From Chitinophaga pinensis (GTDB lineage: Bacteria; Bacteroidota; Bacteroidia; Chitinophagales; UBA10324): DNA of 34,173 bases. The stretch is taken from the NCBI GenBank assembly GCA_945903305.1, contig CAMDOA010000025.1:1-34173 (forward strand), written 5' to 3'. Position numbers and translations under genes: made by a program. The notes beneath the pieces are model-generated. The model did no database searches and was not told the origin of the DNA. It saw only the letters and a program-made list of their open reading frames with translations. Shown here in pieces: positions 1-9,000 of this stretch (position 1 is its first letter; the number at the start of each line of letters is the position of its first letter).

Positions 1-2101
1 TCGGAGTATTAAAAACAGTAACTGTTTGAGATGATGAATTACTGCCGGTTGCATTAGAAACCAAGAGCGAAACTGTGTGAGAACCCGCAGCAGCAAAACA
101 AACCGAACCCGGATTTTGAGATGTGGAAGCAGCAGGATTTCCGCCGGCAAAAGTCCAGCTCCAGCTTGTAGGTGTGTTGGTGCTTTGGTCAGTAAAATTG
201 ATACAGGTGTTCGGGCAAATACTATTGTCGCTGATGGTGAAAGCAGAGGTGGGTGATGTGCCAATTGAAACACAATTTATTTTTTTTGATTGTGGGCAAG
301 CACTCATATTTATTGATGAAGCAAAACCATTTCCGCACACAAGCACTTCTCCATTTTTTCCAATGGCAACATCATAAACAGTTGGAGTGGTTACTGATGT
401 AATCAAATTCAGGTTCGCATCATATTTTACAACACGATTAGTTGACCCGACATAAACATTTCCGCAACTATCAATGGCAATACCATTATTATTCGGAGCA
501 ATTCCCTGTACAAATAATGGATCAGTATATCCACCTCCCGGTATTGCCGCCTGATTAATTACAGCGCCGGTTGCAATGTTTCTTCTGAAAATTGTTTGTC
601 CGTTCATGGTGTAGATGTAATTGGAAGTGGCACGAATTACATGTTGTGGTTGAGGTGTAAACCCGTAGCTCGGACTGCTGTAGGCATAACTATACGAAGT
701 AAGCAAACGCCAGTTAATTCCAAGCGCAGTTGTTAAAGCGCCAATGGTATCGAGCGTGTGGAAATAATAATTTCCATCCGGAGAAGAACAGATAGAGCGA
801 ATTTCATTCGGGTCATTAATTAAAAAACTCGGAAGTGCATTGGCAACTTTCACACTATTAATGACACTTCCATTTGATAAATTAATATCGAATGCACGAC
901 CACTTCCGGTTGGTAATGGAAAACCAATGAGCCTGGTTCCACCGCAAATTAATTTTGTGTAATCGCAATTAAAAGCAAGCGACCAGTATTCATCTAAAAA
1001 TCCACCGCCTGTATTCCATTGAGTTACACTGGCAGTACTTACTTTTTTTATTGCTGCGGAAGAACCAATGGTGACATAACAATTTCCAACAAGGTCGGTT
1101 GCAAGCGTTCCAATCCACGCACTTGAATCGTAACCGGGTGTAATATTCGTCCACTGTATGGCACCTGCAAGATTATATTTCTGCAGTTTACAATTTGGCC
1201 AATCGCCGCCATATATATAGGCATTACCTGCGCTGTCGGTTTCTATTTCCCAAACCTTTTGAGAGTTTGGCATAGCAGGGTTTACTGTCCATGGATCAAT
1301 AATTATTTCTTGAGTGTTGTCGTAATTGTTTAATGAAAATGAAACAATGTTTTGATTCAGTGTAAACGACGAAATAATAATTGATTTTGTTGAAGCATAA
1401 AAAGTTTGTGGAGCATGGTCAGTAATTGCACCAAACAAGGTTTCAATTTTTAAATCACCGTTGTTTTGCAAAACCAGATTTTTACTTCCTGAATACTTCA
1501 TCTGAATCAAGGAAGCATCGGCACCAGGATGAATGATGAATGAATATTTAATTCCTTCAATCTGATGAAATACATATTCCACATCAATGCCGGGATATAA
1601 ATTTTTATAAGTAATTTTTTTAAAGGCAGGAATAAAATTAATATCTCTTTGATCTCCGTTTTCGATAATGGAATAGCTGAAATATTCAACGGCCTTTTCA
1701 TTGGCTATCACAACAGCATTTGGGTTTGCATTGGCCCAAACCATATTTATTACATCCGATTCAAAGTCAACATGCTTTTCTTTTTTCTCCTCTTCCATCC
1801 ATTCTTCCGCTGTTTCAAATTTTTCTTTTGCCCTTTCTTCAATCGATTCTTTTTCTTTCGGAATAATTTTTTTGAACGAATAAGTAACTCCTGCTTTCGT
1901 AAAATAAATCTTACTGGCACCATTATCTATGGCATATAAAACTGTTTCAGTTCCATCAGGAAGCTTAAACTGCCCCTTGTTTTCAATAAATACTTTGGAA
2001 GATTCAAAATTGATTTTCCAGTTGGTAATTCCGTCGCCTGCAAATGTGATTGACAAATTTGCCAATAAAAAAAAAGCGCACAGACTAAAAGTTTTTTTCA
2101 T
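1..2101 (-). CDS. Secreted DUF7948/PKD-domain protein, 3' end outside window
   Basis: The reverse strand is open for 700 codons from an ATG at 2101 to the window edge, with no stop. The protein begins with a signal peptide (lysines at 2-3, hydrophobic core at about 5-20, cleavage near Ala21). Residues 38-45 read VFIENKGQF, the N-terminal hallmark of DUF7948, a domain at the start of many Bacteroidota secreted proteins. A charged Glu/Lys-rich stretch lies at about 85-120. The middle (about 290-600) has Gly/Asp-rich repeats such as NAYIYG and GNVYVGS, suggesting a beta-propeller of the SBBP type. Residues about 625-700 form a PKD/Ig-like domain (CINFTDQST, WSWTFAGGNP, GSHTVSLLVSN). Such proteins usually end in a T9SS sorting domain, which would lie left of the window. 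The ligand or role is unknown; surface adhesion is the usual guess. The family call is confident, the function is not. Confidence 0.85.
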   Translation of the reverse strand, partial: MKKTFSLCAFFLLANLSITFAGDGITNWKINFESSKVFIENKGQFKLPDGTETVLYAIDNGASKIYFTKAGVTYSFKKIIPKEKESIEERAKEKFETAEEWMEEEKKEKHVDFESDVINMVWANANPNAVVIANEKAVEYFSYSIIENGDQRDINFIPAFKKITYKNLYPGIDVEYVFHQIEGIKYSFIIHPGADASLIQMKYSGSKNLVLQNNGDLKIETLFGAITDHAPQTFYASTKSIIISSFTLNQNIVSFSLNNYDNTQEIIIDPWTVNPAMPNSQKVWEIETDSAGNAYIYGGDWPNCKLQKYNLAGAIQWTNITPGYDSSAWIGTLATDLVGNCYVTIGSSAAIKKVSTASVTQWNTGGGFLDEYWSLAFNCDYTKLICGGTRLIGFPLPTGSGRAFDINLSNGSVINSVKVANALPSFLINDPNEIRSICSSPDGNYYFHTLDTIGALTTALGINWRLLTSYSYAYSSPSYGFTPQPQHVIRATSNYIYTMNGQTIFRRNIATGAVINQAAIPGGGYTDPLFVQGIAPNNNGIAIDSCGNVYVGSTNRVVKYDANLNLITSVTTPTVYDVAIGKNGEVLVCGNGFASSINMSACPQSKKINCVSIGTSPTSAFTISDNSICPNTCINFTDQSTNTPTSWSWTFAGGNPAASTSQNPGSVCFAAAGSHTVSLLVSNATGSNSSSQTVTVFNTP

Positions 2102-2623
2102 GATTGTGGTTTTAAAAGTTTTTGTAAAATTTCTGCGATTGAAATGTAACAAAATAATTTATAAGTAAAATAATTTATAAAATTGATTAGAAAATAAGAG
2201 CCGGAATATGAAAGAAAAAATAACGGGAATAAATTTTAGATAAGCACTATTATTTGGAATTTGTAAAGTGATTTTTTATTTATTGAAAGCAGCAAGCATC
2301 ATAATAAACATTCACAAATTAATAGACCGCTAGGGTGAAATCGGATAAGAAATAATAAGTTGTCAGATAGCATACAGATAAACGATAGGAGTGCTTCATA
2401 TATTTCGAATCTATATTTCCGCAGAAAAATTTTCGACAAGAAAAATTATTTGCTCAATTAAACGCACTGATTACCTTTACCCCATCAACCGATCTGTTCA
2501 GGTTGCTGAGTCGAAATTTTCCAAAACCGTATTTACTGCTCTAAGTTTTCCTGTTCAGGCATCTTTCTAAAATAATAATCACAAACTAAATTAACATAAA
2601 CAACATTTTTTGCTGTTGACATT
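2102..2623. other. Intergenic region between divergent PKD gene and rho
   Basis: This 522-base AT-rich stretch separates two divergently transcribed genes. I see no ORF of coding character, tRNA or stable RNA. It contains a good candidate rho promoter (2449-2479) and, after it, a roughly 138-base leader in which CTGTTCAGG occurs twice (2494-2502 and 2551-2559). The part nearest the PKD gene is a run of A/T words with no clear promoter. Confidence 0.6.
2449..2479 (+). promoter_or_regulatory. Candidate rho promoter, Bacteroidota -33/-7 type
   Basis: TTTG at 2449-2452 and TACCTTTA at 2472-2479 are separated by 19 bases. This matches the Bacteroidota housekeeping consensus TTTG-N19-TAnnTTTG except for the last base. 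Transcription would start near 2486, giving rho a long leader of about 138 bases. Bacterial rho genes are often autoregulated by termination in the leader, so the length is suggestive; that is inference. Confidence 0.5.
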
Positions 2624-4429
2624 ATGTACGACATTTTACAACTGAACGACATGCTCGTTCCCGAACTGCATGACATTGCAGAAAAATTGCAACTTGCTGA
2701 CCATAAGAAATTATCGAAACAGGATTTGATTTACAAAATCCTTGACAAGCAAGCCGTGTCACCCGAACTCGTTGGCGGAAAACCTGCCGATGCTTCTGAT
2801 GAAAAGAAGAAACGCACCCGCACTAAAAAAGAGGATGCACCTGCCGCTGAAAAACCAGTGAAGGAAAAAGAAAAAAAATCTGCTCCCGCTGAAAAGCCTG
2901 CGAAGGAAAAGAAGCACGAGAAAAGTGCTGATGAACCTGCTGCTGCTCCTTCTCAATCGCATTCACATTCGCACAAAGAGAAAAAAGAAGCGCCGCCAAA
3001 AATTGAATATCCATCAACACCATCCTACTCCGATGGAATAATTACTGTTGACCTTTCAGGTGGAACTTCATTTAATTACAATCCTGATTCGCGCCGAGAA
3101 GAACCTGTGCGTGCGTATGAAAAACCTGCGGCTCCTGTTGCAGCAACTCCTCCTCCGGTTCAACACCCCCTCGTTGCACAACCTGTTCAGCAAGCGGCAC
3201 CAAGCGCTCAACCACCAAGTCAGCCAATACAATCTGCACCTCAAGCAGCACCAACGCCTCAGCAACATCAGCAAAAATCTTTTCAGAAAAAAGAACCTGC
3301 TTTTAATGTTGACCTCGATGGAGTAGTGAGTTCAGAAGGAGTGCTGGAAATTCTGATTGATGGATATGGATTCCTTCGTTCATCTGATTACAATTATTTA
3401 TCGTCGCCCGATGATGTGTATGTTTCTCCGGCGCAAATAAAATTATTCGGAATAAGAACCGGTGATACTGTGGTGGGAACCATTGCTCCGCCGAAAGAAG
3501 GAGAAAAATATTTCAAACTAATTCGCGTGGATTGGGTGAACGGAAAAACTCCTGCCGATATCCGCGATCGAGTTCCGTTCGATTACCTGAAACCATTATT
3601 CCCCGATGAGAAATTAGATCTGTGTAACGAGCCGAATAATTATTCGTCGCGCATCATGGACTTGTTTACCCCGATAGGTAAAGGACAGCGTGGATTGATT
3701 GTGGCGCAACCGAAAACCGGTAAAACCATGTTGCTGAAGGAAGTGGCGAATGCCATTGCCAAAAATCATCCGGAAGTTTATCTCATTATTTTACTGGTGG
3801 ACGAAAGACCGGAAGAAGTAACCGACATGGAGCGCAGTGTTCGTGCCGAAGTAATTGCTTCCACTTTTGATGAACCTGCTGATAAGCATGTGAAAGTTGC
3901 TGCCATCGCATTGGAAAAAGCAAAGCGCATGGTGGAATGTGGTCACGATGTGGTGATACTTTTAGATTCCATTACCCGGTTGGCGCGTGCGCATAACACA
4001 ACTGCTCCTTCTTCCGGAAAAGTTTTATCCGGTGGTGTCGAAGCAAATGCGCTTCATAAACCAAAACAATTTTTTGGTGCTGCCCGCAATATCGAGGGTG
4101 GAGGTTCGCTCACCATTCTCGCCACGGCATTAACCGACACCGGTTCAAAGATGGATGAAGTGATTTTTGAAGAGTTTAAAGGAACCGGTAATATGGAACT
4201 GCAACTCGAGCGCAAACTATCAAACAAACGAATTTTCCCTGCCATTGATGTAATTGCTTCCAGCACCCGCCGCGAAGATTTGTTGCTCGATAAAGAAGCA
4301 TTGCAACGCATGTGGATTCTCCGCAATCACCTGGCTGATATGAATCCTGAGGAGGCAATGAAGTTTCTTTTAGACCAGATGAAGGGGACAAAAAGCAACG
4401 AAGAATTTTTAATTACCATGAATAGATAA
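2624..4429 (+). CDS. rho: Transcription termination factor Rho with long N-terminal insertion
   Basis: Rho is the hexameric RNA-dependent ATPase and helicase that ends transcription. The 601-residue protein is much longer than the E. coli form (419). Residues 1-42 form the Rho N-terminal helical domain. Residues about 50-230 are a low-complexity insertion: first Lys/Glu/Ala-rich with a HSHSHSH run, then Pro/Gln/Ala-rich. The cold-shock-like RNA-binding domain follows at about 237-310 ([12 protein letters not shown]). The ATPase core has the Walker A motif QPKTGKT (362-368), Walker B VVILLDS (443-449), and the Q-loop sequence SGGVEANAL. The ATG at 2624 begins the conserved N-terminus, so the start is secure. 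Long disordered Rho insertions are known in Bacteroidota; in Bacteroides thetaiotaomicron the insertion drives condensate formation. Rho is transcribed ahead of rpmH-rnpA, with a 73-base gap. Confidence 0.98.
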   Translation: MYDILQLNDMLVPELHDIAEKLQLADHKKLSKQDLIYKILDKQAVSPELVGGKPADASDEKKKRTRTKKEDAPAAEKPVKEKEKKSAPAEKPAKEKKHEKSADEPAAAPSQSHSHSHKEKKEAPPKIEYPSTPSYSDGIITVDLSGGTSFNYNPDSRREEPVRAYEKPAAPVAATPPPVQHPLVAQPVQQAAPSAQPPSQPIQSAPQAAPTPQQHQQKSFQKKEPAFNVDLDGVVSSEGVLEILIDGYGFLRSSDYNYLSSPDDVYVSPAQIKLFGIRTGDTVVGTIAPPKEGEKYFKLIRVDWVNGKTPADIRDRVPFDYLKPLFPDEKLDLCNEPNNYSSRIMDLFTPIGKGQRGLIVAQPKTGKTMLLKEVANAIAKNHPEVYLIILLVDERPEEVTDMERSVRAEVIASTFDEPADKHVKVAAIALEKAKRMVECGHDVVILLDSITRLARAHNTTAPSSGKVLSGGVEANALHKPKQFFGAARNIEGGGSLTILATALTDTGSKMDEVIFEEFKGTGNMELQLERKLSNKRIFPAIDVIASSTRREDLLLDKEALQRMWILRNHLADMNPEEAMKFLLDQMKGTKSNEEFLITMNR

Positions 4430-4502
4430 ATTGGATGTGGAAATGTGGGAAACTTCGCACATATTTGCGCTCCATTTTTTTGAAGGCATAAAATAAAAAG
4501 AC

Positions 4503-4661
4503 ATGAAAAGGACATATCAACCATCGAATCGTAAACGCAAAAACAAGCACGGCTTCCGCAAGCGTATGAAAAGCAATGAAGGCCAGTCAGTAATAAAAGC
4601 CCGCCGTCGTCGCGGTCGTAAAAAACTAACTGTTTCAAGCGAAAAGAAACTGAAAGGATAA
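4503..4661 (+). CDS. rpmH: 50S ribosomal protein bL34
   Basis: A 52-residue protein, very rich in Arg and Lys, starts [20 protein letters not shown] and ends in the typical basic tail ([13 protein letters not shown]). This is the universally conserved bL34 of the large ribosomal subunit, and its length is close to the family norm (44-52). It sits 11 bases before rnpA, the usual bacterial arrangement in which ribosomal protein L34 and the RNase P protein are co-transcribed. It is short enough to be missed by ORF filters. A weak -7-like CATATTTG lies at 4460-4467, about 35 bases upstream of the ATG, so a promoter separate from that of rho is possible. Confidence 0.97.
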   Translation: MKRTYQPSNRKRKNKHGFRKRMKSNEGQSVIKARRRRGRKKLTVSSEKKLKG

Positions 4662-4672
4662 AAAATAGTCCG

Positions 4673-5083
4673 ATGGCAGGCCACCGTAACATCGGCTCTG
4701 CGCAATCGCAATCGTTCAGCAAAGCAGAGCGACTAAATTCTAAAAAACTGATGGACGAACTCTTCAACAAGGGTTCGTCCTTTGTTTTGTATCCATTCAG
4801 AATATTCTGGATGAAGCATGAGCAAACCGTTCCATCAAAGGTTCAGGTGCTTATTTCTGTTCCCAAGAAAAATTTTCCACTGGCAGTTGACCGCAACAGA
4901 ATAAAACGGCTGATGCGCGAAGCTTACCGAAAAAATAAATTGCCGTTGCACGATGCAATCAATGACATAGAGAAAAATATTGCCGTCGCATTTTTATTCA
5001 CCGACCGTAAATTGCCGGAGTATAAACTGGTGGAAGAAAAAATGATTGCTGTTTTAAATCAACTATCGGTTGCGGTGAAATGA
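4673..5083 (+). CDS. rnpA: Ribonuclease P protein component
   Basis: RnpA is the small basic protein subunit that, with the RnpB RNA, removes 5' leaders from precursor tRNAs. The 136-residue product carries the family signature RNRIKRLMREAYRK at about 76-89, the RNR motif that contacts the RNA. Before it come the conserved FSKAERL (about 15-21) and the segment VLISVPKKNFPLAVDRN. The spacing behind rpmH (11 bases) supports co-transcription. In many bacteria yidD and yidC follow rnpA; here yidD is instead near 16.8 kb on the other strand. A 126-base gap follows before grpE, so this is probably the end of the rpmH-rnpA unit. Confidence 0.96.
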   Translation: MAGHRNIGSAQSQSFSKAERLNSKKLMDELFNKGSSFVLYPFRIFWMKHEQTVPSKVQVLISVPKKNFPLAVDRNRIKRLMREAYRKNKLPLHDAINDIEKNIAVAFLFTDRKLPEYKLVEEKMIAVLNQLSVAVK

Positions 5084-5145
5084 TTTCAGCAATAATTTAT
5101 GAAGATTAAAATAATTTACACACGGCACTCTTTTGTCAATTCATT

Positions 5146-5153
5146 TACATTTG
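5146..5153 (+). promoter_or_regulatory. Candidate -7 element upstream of grpE
   Basis: TACATTTG is an exact match to the Bacteroidota -7 consensus TAnnTTTG and is followed by C, as at other genes here. It lies 56 bases before the first grpE ATG. No convincing -33 TTTG is seen at the right distance, so this is a weak call. No CIRCE operator is visible nearby. Confidence 0.35.
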
Positions 5154-5209
5154 CCGGCTTTAACCGTGCCTCATTGTCATAATTTTTTTGATGGCAAATG
5201 GTTTGACAA

Positions 5210-5896
5210 ATGCACCAATCTCAAATATCAATAATGGAAAATCAGGAAAAAGACTTGCCTACCGACAATAACGACTTAAATATTCAACCATCGGCTGAAA
5301 AATCAGCAGAGGAAGTAATGAATGAAATAGAAAATGCAGCAACAGAAAATTCTTCAAACGAACCAGGCAAATCGTTTGAAGAGCTGGAAGAAAAAGCCGA
5401 AGGTTTGTTAGAAAAAATTGGTTTCGGAAAAAAAGACAAGCACAAAAAAGAAGCACAAGAGTTAAAAGTGAAACTGGAAGAAATGACCGACCGCCATCTT
5501 CGCCTGGTTGCTGATTTCGAAAACTTTAAAAAACGGAACGCTAAAGAAAGATTAGAGTGGATGAAAAATGCGGGGCAGGATATTATTCAATCCATACTAC
5601 CTACGCTTGATGATTTCAATCGTGCGATGAAGCAAATGGAAAATTCAACAGACATTGCTTCAGTAAAAGATGGTGTGCAACTCATTCACAATAAATTAAA
5701 ATCGACGCTTGAATTGCGCGGATTAAAACAATTAGAATCCATTGGTCAGGAATTTAATCCTGAAGTGCATGAAGCAATAACTGAAATTCCAGCCCCAACT
5801 GAAGACCTGAAAGGAAAAGTGGTGGATGAAATTGAAAGCGGTTATTCGCTGAACGATAAAATGATCCGATTCGCTAAAGTGATAGTTGGAAAATAA
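5210..5896 (+). CDS. grpE: Nucleotide exchange factor GrpE
   Basis: GrpE releases ADP from DnaK so that the chaperone cycle can turn over. The protein is 228 residues from this ATG; a second in-frame ATG at 5234 (MENQEKDL) has a more A-rich upstream region and may be the true start. Residues about 10-65 are acidic and probably disordered. A coiled coil follows at about 80-115 (KLEEMTDRHLRLVADFENFKKR, the GrpE hallmark), then the four-helix region and the C-terminal beta domain with the signature FNPEVHEAI and GYSLNDKMIRFAKVIVG. It precedes dnaJ by 116 bases; dnaK is not in the window. The gap to dnaJ holds a REP-like inverted repeat. Confidence 0.96.
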   Translation: MHQSQISIMENQEKDLPTDNNDLNIQPSAEKSAEEVMNEIENAATENSSNEPGKSFEELEEKAEGLLEKIGFGKKDKHKKEAQELKVKLEEMTDRHLRLVADFENFKKRNAKERLEWMKNAGQDIIQSILPTLDDFNRAMKQMENSTDIASVKDGVQLIHNKLKSTLELRGLKQLESIGQEFNPEVHEAITEIPAPTEDLKGKVVDEIESGYSLNDKMIRFAKVIVGK

Positions 5897-5923
5897 CTCT
5901 TCGGCAACTCTACAACAACTCTA

Positions 5924-5986
5924 CGACAAGCTCAGAGTGACAGTCGTCTTTTTTTTAACTTAGGCGTTGTCAGTCTGAGCTTGTCG
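5924..5986. repeat. REP-like inverted repeat between grpE and dnaJ
   Basis: The left arm CGACAAGCTCAGAGTGAC (5924-5941) and right arm GTCAGTCTGAGCTTGTCG (5969-5986) are reverse complements over 18 bases with one mismatch. The 27-base loop includes a run of eight T at 5950-5957 region. The word GAGCTTGTCG is familiar from palindromic intergenic repeats (REP-like) scattered in many bacterial genomes. The higher GC content of the arms stands out from the surrounding AT-rich gaps. The hairpin could dampen or protect the grpE-dnaJ message. Confidence 0.75.
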
Positions 5987-6012
5987 ATGACCGAATGAAC
6001 AAATAAACAGAA

Positions 6013-7197
6013 ATGGCAAAAAGAGATTACTACGAAATTTTAGGTGTCAACCGCAATGCCTCTCCCGATGAACTTAAAAAAGCTTATCGAAAGGTGGCTA
6101 TGCAGTTTCACCCCGACCGCAACCCCGGCGATAAAGAATCGGAAGAAAAATTTAAAGAAGCAGCCGAGGCTTATGATGTTTTAACTGATAAGGAAAAAAA
6201 AGATCGATACGATAGGTTTGGCCATCAGGGGATGAGTGGAAATGGCGGCGGACAAGGCGGTGGCTTTAGTGGCGGCGGCATGAACATGGAGGATATTTTC
6301 TCTCACTTCGGCGATGTGTTTGGCGGGCATGAAGGCGGAGGCGGTAGTCCGTTCGAGAGTTTCTTTTCCGGCGGTCGAAGCAGCGGCGGGCAGCGAAGCA
6401 GAGGTGTTCGCGGCGGAAATCTTCGCATTAAAATCAGTCTTACTTTAAAAGAAGTTGCTGAGGGCGCACAAAAAAAACTGAAGGTAAAAAAATATGTACA
6501 GTGCGATACCTGTCATGGTAACGGAGCAAAAGATAAATCGTCGTTCAGCACCTGTAATACTTGTAAAGGTTCAGGGCATGTTCGTCGTGTGACCAATACT
6601 ATTCTCGGGCAAATGCAAACGACTACAACTTGCCCAACTTGCAATGGCGAAGGTCAATCCATTACTGCCAAGTGTACTGCATGTAAGGGTGAAGGCCGTA
6701 TGTGGGGCGAAGAAACAATTACAGTTGACATACCTGCCGGAGTTACTGAAGGTATTCAACTCAGTATGGGCGGGCGCGGAAATGCCGGCGAGCGGGGCGG
6801 CCACAATGGCGACCTGGTAATTCAGATTGAAGAAATTCCAAGTGAAGATTTAAAGCGCGATGGCATTAATATTATTTACGACCTGCACATCAGTTTTATG
6901 GATGCCGCATTGGGAACAAGCATTGAGGTTCCAACAATAGATGGCAGAGCCAAAATAAAAATAAAACCGGGCACTCAGGCTGGCGAAATTTTTCGTCTGA
7001 AAGGGAAAGGACTTCCCAACCTGAATGCTTATGGCAAGGGCGATCAATTAATTTATGTAAACATCTGGACACCAAAAACACTTAATGGCGAAGAAGAAAA
7101 AATACTGGAGAAATTAAAAAGCCATCACAATTTTCAGCCCCATCATAATAAGAGTGAAAAATCTTTCTTCGAAAAAATGAAGGATTATTTTAATTAG
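6013..7197 (+). CDS. dnaJ: Chaperone DnaJ (class A, Hsp40)
   Basis: DnaJ delivers unfolded clients to DnaK and stimulates its ATPase. The 394-residue protein has all class A parts in order: a J domain at 1-70 with the HPD motif at 33-35; a Gly/Phe-rich linker at about 75-135; a zinc-binding domain from Cys164 with four CxxCxGxG units ([32 protein letters not shown]); and C-terminal client-binding domains that include [13 protein letters not shown] and the [10 protein letters not shown] segment. The length is normal. The start ATG at 6013 has A-rich sequence in front and gives the standard [12 protein letters not shown] beginning. Its stop codon TAG is directly followed by the purN ATG, so the two genes are probably co-transcribed and coupled. 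Confidence 0.98.
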   Translation: MAKRDYYEILGVNRNASPDELKKAYRKVAMQFHPDRNPGDKESEEKFKEAAEAYDVLTDKEKKDRYDRFGHQGMSGNGGGQGGGFSGGGMNMEDIFSHFGDVFGGHEGGGGSPFESFFSGGRSSGGQRSRGVRGGNLRIKISLTLKEVAEGAQKKLKVKKYVQCDTCHGNGAKDKSSFSTCNTCKGSGHVRRVTNTILGQMQTTTTCPTCNGEGQSITAKCTACKGEGRMWGEETITVDIPAGVTEGIQLSMGGRGNAGERGGHNGDLVIQIEEIPSEDLKRDGINIIYDLHISFMDAALGTSIEVPTIDGRAKIKIKPGTQAGEIFRLKGKGLPNLNAYGKGDQLIYVNIWTPKTLNGEEEKILEKLKSHHNFQPHHNKSEKSFFEKMKDYFN

Positions 7198-7767
7198 ATG
7201 AAACACATCGCCATTTTCGCTTCAGGAAAAGGAAGCAATGCTCTAAAAATTTGGGAACATTTTCGCAATCATCCTGAAATAAAAGTGGTGTTGATTGTTT
7301 GTAACAATCCGAAAGCAGGAATTATTGAATTGGCTACCGATTGGAAAATTCCGGTACTGCTGATTTCAAAGGAAGACCAAGAAAATCCGGAGCATTTATT
7401 AAATGAATTACAAAAACACAAAATTGATTGGATTGTGCTTGCAGGATATTTATGGTTGATACCGGAAGCATTAATTAAAAAATTTCCAAACCGGATTATA
7501 AATATTCATCCCGCGTTGCTACCAAAATATGGAGGCAAAGGAATGTATGGAATGAAAGTGCACGAAGCAGTAAAGATCGCGAACGAAAAACAAACCGGAA
7601 TTAGCATTCACCTGATTGATGAGGAGTTTGATAAAGGAGAAATAATTTTTCAGGCAAGTGTTATGCTGGATGAAAATGACACCCCTGATTCAATAGCTGA
7701 AAAAGTTCATCAGCTCGAACACAAACATTTCGCTGAAGAAATTGAAAAAATAATATTGAAAGATTAG
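7198..7767 (+). CDS. purN: Phosphoribosylglycinamide formyltransferase
   Basis: PurN transfers a formyl group from 10-formyltetrahydrofolate to GAR, the third step of purine synthesis. The 189-residue protein starts MKHIAIFASGKGSNALKI, the usual phosphate-binding N-terminus. It has the catalytic pair in NIHPALLP (Asn102, His104) and the catalytic Asp145 within EEFDKGEI. Length matches the family (about 190-210). The ATG begins on the base after the dnaJ stop, so translation is probably coupled to a chaperone gene, an odd partnership. The other purine genes purD and purH are elsewhere in the window, in separate units. Confidence 0.96.
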   Translation: MKHIAIFASGKGSNALKIWEHFRNHPEIKVVLIVCNNPKAGIIELATDWKIPVLLISKEDQENPEHLLNELQKHKIDWIVLAGYLWLIPEALIKKFPNRIINIHPALLPKYGGKGMYGMKVHEAVKIANEKQTGISIHLIDEEFDKGEIIFQASVMLDENDTPDSIAEKVHQLEHKHFAEEIEKIILKD

Positions 7768-7828
7768 TTCGGTCAAATTGTATTTACAAATAACTTATAA
7801 CCTATAACGAATAACTAAGTAACCCCAT

Positions 7829-7836
7829 TATCTTCG
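7829..7836 (+). promoter_or_regulatory. Candidate -7 element of gcvT
   Basis: TATCTTCG followed by C differs from TAnnTTTG by one base and is nine bases before the gcvT ATG. No -33 TTG is seen at the expected spacing. The call rests mainly on the same arrangement at other genes in the window. Confidence 0.3.
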
Positions 7837-7845
7837 CCGCCACTT

Positions 7846-8931
7846 ATGATTAAAGATACACCGTTCACCCATTTTCATCTCGCGCGTGGAGCCAAGATGG
7901 CTGCTTTTGCAGGATACATCATGCCTATTTCTTACACCGGTATTAATGACGAACATTTAGCGGTTCGCAATCACACAGGAGTTTTTGATGTATCGCACAT
8001 GGGCGAATTTATTTTGAAAGGAGAAAAAGCACTCGACCTTATTCAGCGTGTAACATCGAATGATGCTGCGAAATTGACTCCTGAAAAAATTCAGTATTCA
8101 TGTTTGCCTAATGATAAAGGCGGAATTGTTGATGACCTGTTGGTGTATCGCCTCGGCGAAAAAGAATGGATGCTGGTAGTAAATGCAAGCAACATTGAAA
8201 AGGACTGGAACTGGATTTCGAAATTCAATACTGATAATGTGGAGATGCATAACATCAGCGATAAAACTGCATTACTCGCTGTGCAAGGACCTGATTCAAT
8301 AAAGGCGCTTCAAAAATTAACCGATGTAAATCTTTCCGAAATTCCTTACTACACTTTTAAGAAGTGTGTTTTTGCAGGAATAGAAAATGTATTGATATCA
8401 AATACCGGCTATACAGGCGCAGGTGGTTTTGAAATTTATTTTGAAGATTCCAATGCCGATTTAATCTGGAATAAAATTTTTGAAGCCGGAAAGGAATTCA
8501 ACATGCAACCCATTGGTTTAGCTGCGCGCGATACCCTTCGTTTGGAAATGGGATTTTGTTTGTACGGAAATGATATTGACGATACCACATCTCCTATTGA
8601 AGCCGGACTCGGGTGGATTACTAAATTCACCAAGGACTTCACAAACAGAACTGAAATTGAAGCACAAAAGAAAAATGGTGTTGCAAAAAAATTAGTTGGC
8701 TTTGAAATGATTGACCGCGGAATTCCCCGTCACGATTATTTAATTGTAAATGAAGCAGGCGAAACAATTGGAAAAGTTACAAGTGGAACTCAATCGCCAT
8801 CCCTCAGCAAAGCAATTGGAATGGGATATGTAAAAACAGAATACGCAAAAGAAGGAAGCAAAATATTCATCTCAATTCGTGATAATAAAATTACTGCGCA
8901 GGTGGTGAAATTGCCGTTCTATAAAAACTGA
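7846..8931 (+). CDS. gcvT: Aminomethyltransferase, glycine cleavage system T protein
   Basis: GcvT takes the aminomethyl group from the lipoylated H protein, releases ammonia and passes the carbon to tetrahydrofolate. The protein is 361 residues, the usual size. It starts [20 protein letters not shown] and includes [11 protein letters not shown] (about 45-55) and the folate-site [11 protein letters not shown], with the conserved Asp at 96-97. The later FEIYFE and [18 protein letters not shown] segments are family hallmarks. The C-terminal barrel ends with [20 protein letters not shown] -7-like TATCTTCG (7829-7836) lies nine bases before the ATG, so the message may have almost no leader. GcvH and GcvP are not in the window. 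Confidence 0.97.
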   Translation: MIKDTPFTHFHLARGAKMAAFAGYIMPISYTGINDEHLAVRNHTGVFDVSHMGEFILKGEKALDLIQRVTSNDAAKLTPEKIQYSCLPNDKGGIVDDLLVYRLGEKEWMLVVNASNIEKDWNWISKFNTDNVEMHNISDKTALLAVQGPDSIKALQKLTDVNLSEIPYYTFKKCVFAGIENVLISNTGYTGAGGFEIYFEDSNADLIWNKIFEAGKEFNMQPIGLAARDTLRLEMGFCLYGNDIDDTTSPIEAGLGWITKFTKDFTNRTEIEAQKKNGVAKKLVGFEMIDRGIPRHDYLIVNEAGETIGKVTSGTQSPSLSKAIGMGYVKTEYAKEGSKIFISIRDNKITAQVVKLPFYKN

Positions 8932-9000
8932 AACTGAATTCATTCAAAATGCATTTCATTTTCAAATCCCCAAATTTTCACATCTTCAAATTAGTATTCT

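Noticed and set aside
1649-1939. Phe-rich + strand frames within the left-edge gene
   Set aside because: They mirror the Lys/Glu-rich stretch of the reverse-strand secreted protein.
3048-3326. Open frames on both strands inside the rho insertion
   Set aside because: They are shadows of a low-complexity Pro/Gln/Ala coding region and have no protein family character.
4441-4478. Possible terminator after rho
   Set aside because: A short AAATGTG/CACATATTT pairing and a T-run are near, but they are not adjacent and overlap the possible rpmH promoter.
4327-4770. 147-codon reverse-strand frame across the rho end and rpmH
   Set aside because: It is antisense to rho, rpmH and rnpA, all clearly real, and has no recognisable domain.
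5950-5957. T-run in the grpE-dnaJ gap as an intrinsic terminator
   Set aside because: The T-run lies in the loop of the inverted repeat and not after it, so it does not fit a standard terminator.
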